A stretch of DNA of 64,000 bases from NCBI GenBank assembly GCA_017619795.1, contig JAFZRP010000011.1, forward strand, positions 62,001-126,000, written 5' to 3'. Source of the DNA: Treponema sp. (GTDB lineage Bacteria > Spirochaetota > Spirochaetia > Treponematales > Treponemataceae). Of this stretch, positions 55,501 to 61,799 are shown piece after piece. Position 1 is the stretch's first letter. Each line of letters opens with the position of its first letter. A program made the position numbers and the translations under genes. The notes below the pieces were generated by a model, which worked only from the letters and a program-made list of their open reading frames with translations, did no database searches and was not told the DNA's origin.

Positions 55501-55801
55501 GTCTTTTTTCAATAAGATTCTCTACAGGAAGGCCGTGACAGTCCCAACCAAAACGGCGTTCAACGTGCTTTCCTTTCATTGTCTGATAACGAGGAATAAT
55601 ATCTTTAATTGTTGACGGAATAAAATGTCCGAAATGTGGAAGACCTGTAGCAAATGGAGGTCCATCATAGAAAACGAACTCTTCAGCCCCTTCTCTCTGG
55701 CTTAAAGATTTTTTAAAAATGTCGTTATCTTCCCAAAACTTAAGAACTTCTTCTTCCTTTTGTGGAAAACTAACCTTTGGATCAACTGGTTTAAAACTCA
55801 T
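52580..55801 (-). CDS. ileS: Isoleucyl-tRNA synthetase, eukaryotic-like (IleS2) type
   Basis: 1073 residues; charges tRNA-Ile. Class I motifs are [12 protein letters not shown] (HIGH equivalent, about 48-59) and [11 protein letters not shown] (KMSKS). The editing domain has [14 protein letters not shown], and the end includes [27 protein letters not shown] and a long C-terminal domain. The start ([33 protein letters not shown]) and the length fit the type shared with eukaryotes and some bacteria that resists mupirocin. AGAAAGGA precedes the ATG. It leads a four-gene minus-strand transcript. Confidence 0.96.
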   Translation of the reverse strand: [1073 protein letters not shown]

Positions 55802-55824
55802 TTATTTTTTCCTTTCTGTTTGTT

Positions 55825-55840
55825 ATTCAAAATTTTGAAT
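55825..55840. promoter_or_regulatory. Perfect 16-bp palindrome in ileS leader
   Basis: ATTCAAAATTTTGAAT is a perfect dyad 24 nt upstream of the ileS ATG, just after a possible minus-strand -10 (TATGAT, 55852-55857). It could be an operator or just AT-rich symmetry; no T-box elements are visible. Confidence 0.3.
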
Positions 55841-55900
55841 CAAAATATATTATCATATAAGAGGATTTTATTCTATAAGTAGACAAAAATATGTTTGGTA

Positions 55901-55929
55901 TTGTAATAGTTTTCAATTATTACTATAAT
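55901..55929 (+). promoter_or_regulatory. Sigma70-type promoter for plsC-like gene
   Basis: TTGTAA (55901-55906), 17-bp spacer, TATAAT (55924-55929). Transcription would begin near 55936 and give a leader of about 26 nt that contains AAGAGGGG before the GTG start at 55962. Confidence 0.7.
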
Positions 55930-55961
55930 TAATATAAATTAAAAAGAAGAGGGGCTTTTTA

Positions 55962-56840
55962 GTGGGAAAAGATAATACGGATACTAGAACTATAGAAAAA
56001 GCGCCGGACCGTCTTAAGGTTCTACAGCGAATAGACGAATACGAACGTAACGGATGGTGGTCTCAAGATGTTGAAGATGACCCTCCTACAATTCCATTAA
56101 CTCCAGACAAAGTAGATTATCTTAATAAAAAGCCTATAAATAAGATTTTAAGTAAAATAATTACACATAAAGCCGAAAAATTCATAGACAGCCTTATTGC
56201 AAGCAAAAAGCTCATCATAAAAGATGTACGCGGAATTGAAAACTTTACATCGCTTGCCAACAAAGGTACCGTCATTACCTGCAATCACTTCAATGCCTTT
56301 GACAATTTTGCTATTCATCATGTTGTACTGCCCTACCTTCACAAAGAGCACAGGGAGCTTTATAAAGTAATTCGAGAGGGTAACTTCACCAATTTCCCGG
56401 GTCTTTACGGACTATTTTTCCGTCATTGTCACACACTTCCATTAAGCAGTAACTATTCAACAATGAAAAAGTTTATGGAAGCGATGGATGTTTTGTTGAG
56501 GCGCGGAGAAAAAGTACTTGTTTATGCCGAACAGGGAATGTGGTGGAACTACAGAAAACCAAGACCTCTTACAAGCGGTGCATTCAGCTTTGCAGTAACG
56601 AGCAATGTACCGGTGCTTCCAATGTTCATCACAATGGAAGATTCAGACCTTATAGGAGATGACGGTTTTCCAATTCAAGAATATACGTTGCATATTCTTA
56701 AACCCATCTTTCCGGATCCAGCAAAATCCAGGAAGGAAAACATTAACTTCATGAAGGAGAAAAATTATCAGATGTGGAAGGAAACCTACGAAAGCTTCTA
56801 CGGTATTCCACTTGAGTATCTGAAAAAAGAGGACTCTTGA
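55962..56840 (+). CDS. PlsC-like 1-acylglycerol-3-phosphate acyltransferase family protein
   Basis: 292 residues from a GUG start with AAGAGGGG upstream. The acyltransferase HX4D motif is CNHFNAFDNFAIHH (about 106-119). Then come VIREGNFTNFPGLYGLFFRHCHTLPLS and VLVYAEQGMWWNYRKPRPLTSGAFSFA, the family variant of the PEGTRS block, and NVPVLPMFITME. The protein has about 75 extra N-terminal residues with no signal. Substrate may be lysophosphatidate or a glycolipid; its GT8 and CrtO-like neighbours suggest glycolipid. It is followed by a GT8 gene with its own promoter. Confidence 0.82.
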   Translation: MGKDNTDTRTIEKAPDRLKVLQRIDEYERNGWWSQDVEDDPPTIPLTPDKVDYLNKKPINKILSKIITHKAEKFIDSLIASKKLIIKDVRGIENFTSLANKGTVITCNHFNAFDNFAIHHVVLPYLHKEHRELYKVIREGNFTNFPGLYGLFFRHCHTLPLSSNYSTMKKFMEAMDVLLRRGEKVLVYAEQGMWWNYRKPRPLTSGAFSFAVTSNVPVLPMFITMEDSDLIGDDGFPIQEYTLHILKPIFPDPAKSRKENINFMKEKNYQMWKETYESFYGIPLEYLKKEDS

Positions 56841-56866
56841 TTCTACCATTTGATAAATGATATTAT
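56837..56866 (+). promoter_or_regulatory. Promoter for GT8 gene (leaderless)
   Basis: TTGATT (56837-56842), 18-bp spacer, TATTAT (56861-56866), then 6 nt to ATG 56873. It overlaps the end of the plsC-like gene. No Shine-Dalgarno is visible. Confidence 0.5.
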
Positions 56867-56872
56867 TTTAAT

Positions 56873-57955
56873 ATGAACAAAAAATACAAAGAAATACCAA
56901 TCTTTTTTGCTTCGGACAACAATTACGCACCTTATCTTGTTGTAGCACTCAAATCACTTTTAGCAAATGCTTCAAAAGATTATTTTTATAAGATCCATGT
57001 TCTTACATCAAACATGTCCGACGATCACAAGCTTGTTCTTCTTAAACAGCTTACACCAAATGCATCAATTGAGTTTATAAATCTTTCTAAAGAAATTGAA
57101 TCTATCAAGGATAAGTTCCATCTTAGAGATTATTATTCAATCGATACATATTTCCGCTTTTTCATTGCAGACTTGTTCCCAGAGTATGATAAAGTAATCT
57201 ACCTTGACAGCGACATCATCGTTCTTGGTGATATTTCTGACTTGTACTTTACAAACATTTCTAACTATCTGCTCGGTGTTGTACAGGAACAGGTAATGTC
57301 TCACAATGAATGCTTCTCTGATTATGTAGAAAAGGCTCTTGGCGTTAAATGCAAGAATTACTTTAATGCCGGAATCCTTCTTATGAACTCTAAGATGTTC
57401 AGAATCTGCAATATTCAGACTAAGTTCTTTAAGCTTATGGAACGCTTTAAGTTCCGTGTTACTCAGGATGAAGATTATCTCAATGTTATTTGTAAAGATA
57501 AAGTTAAATATCTTGAGCTTGGCTGGAACAAAATGCCTTTTGAAGAAACAGGCTTTGATGATGTAGATTTGAGAATCATTCACTACACTCTCGGCTGGAA
57601 GCCCTGGCACTACGAAAATGTTCGCTATGAAGAATATTTCTGGCAGTATGCTGCTCAGACAGAGTATTACGAGCTTCTTAAAGATCAGCTTAATAGTTAT
57701 GATGATGAAAAGAAAAAGAAGGATGCTGAAAGCTACGAAAGACTCAGACAGCTTGCTATAAGCGATTCACTTGATTACAACAATTACAAGAAAACAATTG
57801 AACGTGAACAGAGAAGAAATTATATTTCAAGAGGTCTGAAAACCTTCATCAATATTCCTGGAATCAGATTTATTTCTAGATTTATTGGTACACAAAGCTA
57901 CAGACTGTTCAATTTCTATTTAAGATTTAGAAACAGAGTAAAGAACGCTTCTTAG
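56873..57955 (+). CDS. Glycosyltransferase family 8 (GT-A, DxD)
   Basis: 360 residues. GT8 core: IPIFFASDNNYAPYLVVALKSLLANAS at the start, DTYFRFFIADLFPEYDKVIYLDSDIIVLGDISDLY with the metal-binding DSD near residue 112, and NYFNAGILLMNSKMFR. RIIHYTLGWKPWHYENVRYEEYFWQYA follows. The C-terminal third (EKKKKDAESYERLRQLAISDSL and RNYISRGLKTFINI) is basic and may touch the membrane. It probably glycosylates a lipid or surface glycan with a UDP-hexose. It is followed 10 nt later by the CrtO-like gene. Confidence 0.9.
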   Translation: MNKKYKEIPIFFASDNNYAPYLVVALKSLLANASKDYFYKIHVLTSNMSDDHKLVLLKQLTPNASIEFINLSKEIESIKDKFHLRDYYSIDTYFRFFIADLFPEYDKVIYLDSDIIVLGDISDLYFTNISNYLLGVVQEQVMSHNECFSDYVEKALGVKCKNYFNAGILLMNSKMFRICNIQTKFFKLMERFKFRVTQDEDYLNVICKDKVKYLELGWNKMPFEETGFDDVDLRIIHYTLGWKPWHYENVRYEEYFWQYAAQTEYYELLKDQLNSYDDEKKKKDAESYERLRQLAISDSLDYNNYKKTIEREQRRNYISRGLKTFINIPGIRFISRFIGTQSYRLFNFYLRFRNRVKNAS

Positions 57956-57965
57956 TGAGATTATT

Positions 57966-58586
57966 ATGGCTCTATATTTGATTTCCATCATCGGTGGCGA
58001 TGCGCTGATTATTCTTTTTAATCTTCTTTTCAGCAGGAATTATTTTCCTGAGCTTTCAGTGCTTTATATTGTTATTGCTTCAATTCTGGCTGCAGTTCTT
58101 GTAATTGCAATTGACGGAGTTTTAGCAACCTTTATAAGGCGCTGTCTGCCGGAAAAATGGTTTGCTTATAACGTAAAGCTTCACAATGTTTCTCAAAAGG
58201 AATGTAAGCTTTACGAAAAGCTTGGCATTAAGCACTGGAAGGATAAGGTTTTAGAACTTGGAGTTTTTACAAACTTCAGTAAAAAGACAATTGCAGACCC
58301 ACACAGCCGTGAATATATGGAAAGATTTATTCTTGAATGCAATTATGGAGCCGTAATTCATCTTTCAAATGCAATTCTTGGTTTTCTTCTGATTTTCTGC
58401 TATCCGCTTAAATACTGGCTTTTGTTTGCTTTCCCTGCCTGTATCATAAACTTTGTTTTAAGTATGCTTCCTTATATGATTCTCCGCTATAACGTACCAC
58501 GTTTACAGAGAGCAAGAAACATTCTGGAGAAAAAAGAAGAGCGCGAAAAAGCAAAGTCAGAAGCTGCAGCTGAGACTAAAGAATAA
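57966..58586 (+). CDS. CrtO-like (glycosyl-diaponeurosporenoate acyltransferase-type) membrane protein
   Basis: 206 residues. Two N-terminal membrane helices (LYLISIIGGDALIILFNLLF; VLYIVIASILAAVLVIAI), then a cytoplasmic stretch with CKLYEKLGIKHWKDKVLELG, the hallmark of the CrtO acyltransferase family that acts on sugar-carotenoid in staphylococci. Two more helices follow (AILGFLLIFCYPLKYWLLFAF; CIINFVLSMLPYMIL), and a basic/acidic tail ends it. GTGAG lies 6 nt before the ATG. Treponemes are not known for carotenoids, so I infer an acyltransferase for a glycolipid, with the GT8 as partner. Confidence 0.65.
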   Translation: MALYLISIIGGDALIILFNLLFSRNYFPELSVLYIVIASILAAVLVIAIDGVLATFIRRCLPEKWFAYNVKLHNVSQKECKLYEKLGIKHWKDKVLELGVFTNFSKKTIADPHSREYMERFILECNYGAVIHLSNAILGFLLIFCYPLKYWLLFAFPACIINFVLSMLPYMILRYNVPRLQRARNILEKKEEREKAKSEAAAETKE

Positions 58587-58590
58587 TTCT

Positions 58591-61500
58591 TTATTTTTCC
58601 CAAAGCTTCATCTTCATTTTAATTAACTCAGTACACTGGTTGTTTATTTCAATCATTCCCATTTTGATGATGTTCTCACGCATTTCTTCCCAGTTTGCAT
58701 CAAAATCTTTTTCAGGCGCAACTATCATCTTTATAAGCCTGTCTTTTACATATTCATCAACTTCACTAATTACCTTTGTCATTTGTGATGAAAGCGGATA
58801 CTGCCAGACCTGGCCATGCTTTGAAACTCCAAGCTCCTGCGAAGTTGGGAAAAGCTCTGTCCAAAGCTCTGCTCCGTAAGCGGATAAGGTTTCTTTTTCC
58901 GCAGAAGAATAGTTTTCAATTATGTTTTCTTTGTACAACTTTGCCAGAGGATTTCCTGTTGAATCTATAAATCCGCCACCGGCTTCCGGGAAAGGATAAA
59001 TATATCTTCCTACCCCATCATTTTCATCAATATTCTGGTAAGAGATTCTTCGTCCATTTTTATCGTAATAGTAATGCTTTCCTTCAATTCCCCAGTTCAC
59101 TAAAATCTGAGCTTCTTCAGAACACATCCAGTCAAGAAACTTAAAGGCTCTTACAGGATCCTTGCAATCCTTAGAAATTGCAATTCCCCAGCCGCCGGAA
59201 TAACCGTAATCTTTTAAGGCCGGATCCTTATAATTTTCATCATAAGAAACTGGAAGAAAAGCAAAAGTCCTTTGCTCCAGATCATTCTGTACAAGATACC
59301 TGTTTATATCTTTTAAGCCCCAATAAGGATAACTTGTTCCAAGCACATACCCATCCATAAGCTTTGAGTTCCATACATCTATATCCTGGGTAAAGCTTTC
59401 CGGATCAAGAAGTCCTTCATGATAAATCTTATTAAGCCACTTATAAAACAATTTCATTTCCGGGTACAGGAACTTATAGGTTGCTTCCATTGTTTCCTGG
59501 TCTACAATCCACTGTCCGTCATCAGGATAACCTATAACATAATTTCCGGGATTTGAAAGCCCCAGATACCAGTACCAGCTGTCTGTAATAAGCGAAATAC
59601 CAATTGTTTTATGTCCGTTTATTTCCGGATACTTTTTGATATATGCCAACAGAATATTTTCGTAATCTTCCAGAGTTTTAATTCGCGGATAGCCAAACTC
59701 TTTTAGTACAGCATTCTGAATCGGCATGTTACCGGAAACTTCCATAATTTTATTTTTAATTTCATAAGTGCCTACTGAATAAATATATGGATTATCGAGA
59801 GTGTACCTTAAACGGGAAAGCTGGTCGCCATAAAGCTTTTTCATATTCTGACCATATTTTTCTATGTAATCATCAAGCTTAAGCACTGCATTCTGTTCAA
59901 TAAGTTTTGTAAGGTTTCCTTTTGCATAAATAAAATCCTGATAGTTTGCGTTAGCAATCATAAGGTTTATTGCGTCATCAGGATTTTCTGTAGAATACTC
60001 AAACTTTAGCGTCACCCCAGTTTTTTTTGTAATTTCCTTTGCGATCATATCGTTGAAATACTGAGGCTTTGATAAATCAGATGAGAAAAATGTAAAAGTT
60101 ATAGGTTCTGCAACAGACTCCTGTGCCTTTTTACTGCATGAAATAAAAACACAGACAAGCATAAAAAGCATAAGGATTAGTGATTTTTTTCCGGAACCTT
60201 CTGTGTTTTCTGAGTCCTTTGAGTTTCTGCTTTTAAACTCTTTAGGAGTCATTCCTGTACTCTTTTTGAACTTCATAAAAAAGTAATCGGTATTTGTGTA
60301 GCCTACAAGCTTTGAAATCTGATAAATCTTTAAGTCAGTATTTAAAAGCTTGTTTTTAGCATCTTCAATTCTCAGGTTATCAATATATGTATTAAACTGC
60401 TCGCCAGTGTATTTTTTAAACCTTTTCCCTAAGTAAGCACTGTTACAGTTGAACATTTGCCCAAGAGCTTCCAGTTTCAAATCCTGGGTATAATTTGCTT
60501 TTACGTAGGCAATTACTTTTACAATTACAGAATCAGCGGTATTGAAATTAAAGTTTTCAATAAAGTCATCAAGTATATTTGTAAAATATTCAAACATACT
60601 TTCAAAAGTTTTCTTTTCAAGAATATTTGGAACAACATCAAAGGTTGAACCGTCAGCTATATCTCTCTGTGGATATTTTGAAGTAATTCTGTTCCTTAGC
60701 TCAAGAATACAGTAAATAAGATTTTTCTTTGTTTCTGCTTCAGAAAGAAGCGGCTTAAAAAAGGTCTCGTATAATTCTTTCTTTGTTTCCTCAAGCTTTT
60801 TTTTGTCATAAGTTTCAATGCAGAAAATTAAATCTTCAATATATTTATTGATAGTTTGCTTAAAATCCTTGTTACCAGCTTCTTCCAAAAGCTTTTCATT
60901 TTGTTCTGCAAGCTCCGGACTTATGCATTTTTCTTTATCAAAGTAAAATAAAAACTTTTTATTATCCGTTGCTTCGTTGTAAGATTTAACAAGACCATCC
61001 AGTCCCATGTAATTATTTCCACAGGTTATGAAAGTTCTTGCTTCATGAAGTGATGTAATTCTTTCGATACAATTCTGGACACCTTTTGTGTTTGAAGTTT
61101 TCAGAATCAGCAAGATATTTTCATTTTGCTCTATAATTACTTTTGTAAAAAAAGAAAAATAATTTTGTATTACCTTATTAAGTTCTTTTTTATATTCTGA
61201 TTGATAATAATCAAGATTAAAAATAATTGCCTGATAAAAGGATTTTTCCGAATCCTCAAAAAAAACAGAATCAGTTGGATTTTTCATTTCCGAAAATGCT
61301 TCTGTCCGGATCAGTTTTAAGAGATAATCTTTAGTTTCAAGCTCCTTAGCATTTTTTGAGTTTTCTTTAAGATTATTCTGTTCGTTAATTTCTTTAGCAA
61401 TATTCCTTACGTTTTTTTCAAGTTCATCTTCATCTACAGGTTTTAGAAGATAAGCTTTAGCACCATAATTAAGCGCATCCTTAGCAAACTCAAACTCAGA

Positions 61501-61770
61501 AAAACCTGTAAGAATAATAAAGGCAGGAATTGTCAGATTGTTTTTTGTAAAATATTCACTTACTTGTTTTATAACATCAATTCCGCTCATACCCGGCATT
61601 TTTATATCAAGCATTACAAGATGAGGACGCAAATCAATAATCTGGCTGACAGCATCTTTTCCGTTAGAAGCTTCTCCGCAAAGCATAAAGCCGCAGTCTT
61701 TCCAGTCAATTATGCATTTTAATCCGTTGCGAATAATTTCTTCATCATCTGCAATAAAATAATTCAGCAT
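58591..61770 (-). CDS. Fusion: response regulator receiver + AraC HTH + membrane segment/lipobox + extracellular solute-binding protein
   Basis: 1059 residues in one frame. Receiver (1-120): acidic DDEE (8-11), phospho-Asp 55 in LVMLDIKMPG, FIILTGFSE and Lys in AYLLKPVDE. A YesN-type linker fills 130-410. The AraC pair of HTHs (about 415-514) has LKLEALGQMFNCNSAYLGKRFKKYTG and IYQISKLVGYTNTDYFFMKFKKSTGMTPKEFK. A hydrophobic segment (531-544) ends at Cys 545 (VFISC), like a lipoprotein signal. Residues 551-1059 are a LipO/YtcQ-type sugar-binding protein (SSDLSKPQYFNDMIAKEITKKTGVTL; GYSGGWGIAISKDCKDPVRAFKFLDWMCSEEAQIL). GGAGGCGG precedes the ATG. A cytoplasmic DNA-binding half joined to an exported receptor is highly unusual; signal detection in cis is inference. 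Confidence 0.88.
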   Translation of the reverse strand: MLNYFIADDEEIIRNGLKCIIDWKDCGFMLCGEASNGKDAVSQIIDLRPHLVMLDIKMPGMSGIDVIKQVSEYFTKNNLTIPAFIILTGFSEFEFAKDALNYGAKAYLLKPVDEDELEKNVRNIAKEINEQNNLKENSKNAKELETKDYLLKLIRTEAFSEMKNPTDSVFFEDSEKSFYQAIIFNLDYYQSEYKKELNKVIQNYFSFFTKVIIEQNENILLILKTSNTKGVQNCIERITSLHEARTFITCGNNYMGLDGLVKSYNEATDNKKFLFYFDKEKCISPELAEQNEKLLEEAGNKDFKQTINKYIEDLIFCIETYDKKKLEETKKELYETFFKPLLSEAETKKNLIYCILELRNRITSKYPQRDIADGSTFDVVPNILEKKTFESMFEYFTNILDDFIENFNFNTADSVIVKVIAYVKANYTQDLKLEALGQMFNCNSAYLGKRFKKYTGEQFNTYIDNLRIEDAKNKLLNTDLKIYQISKLVGYTNTDYFFMKFKKSTGMTPKEFKSRNSKDSENTEGSGKKSLILMLFMLVCVFISCSKKAQESVAEPITFTFFSSDLSKPQYFNDMIAKEITKKTGVTLKFEYSTENPDDAINLMIANANYQDFIYAKGNLTKLIEQNAVLKLDDYIEKYGQNMKKLYGDQLSRLRYTLDNPYIYSVGTYEIKNKIMEVSGNMPIQNAVLKEFGYPRIKTLEDYENILLAYIKKYPEINGHKTIGISLITDSWYWYLGLSNPGNYVIGYPDDGQWIVDQETMEATYKFLYPEMKLFYKWLNKIYHEGLLDPESFTQDIDVWNSKLMDGYVLGTSYPYWGLKDINRYLVQNDLEQRTFAFLPVSYDENYKDPALKDYGYSGGWGIAISKDCKDPVRAFKFLDWMCSEEAQILVNWGIEGKHYYYDKNGRRISYQNIDENDGVGRYIYPFPEAGGGFIDSTGNPLAKLYKENIIENYSSAEKETLSAYGAELWTELFPTSQELGVSKHGQVWQYPLSSQMTKVISEVDEYVKDRLIKMIVAPEKDFDANWEEMRENIIKMGMIEINNQCTELIKMKMKLWEK

Positions 61771-61799
61771 CTGCCGCCTCCGTTTTCTTATCTCCTGCT

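Noticed and set aside
55802..55961. T-box riboswitch before ileS
   Set aside because: The leader is only about 60-130 nt and has no AG-bulge or NGGTGG-type T-box sequence.
60155..60205. Solute-binding protein as a separate gene
   Set aside because: No ATG, GTG or TTG in the right place in any frame; in-frame ATGs lie inside the signal core and have no ribosome site. I keep the fusion as the simplest reading and report the joint as a finding.
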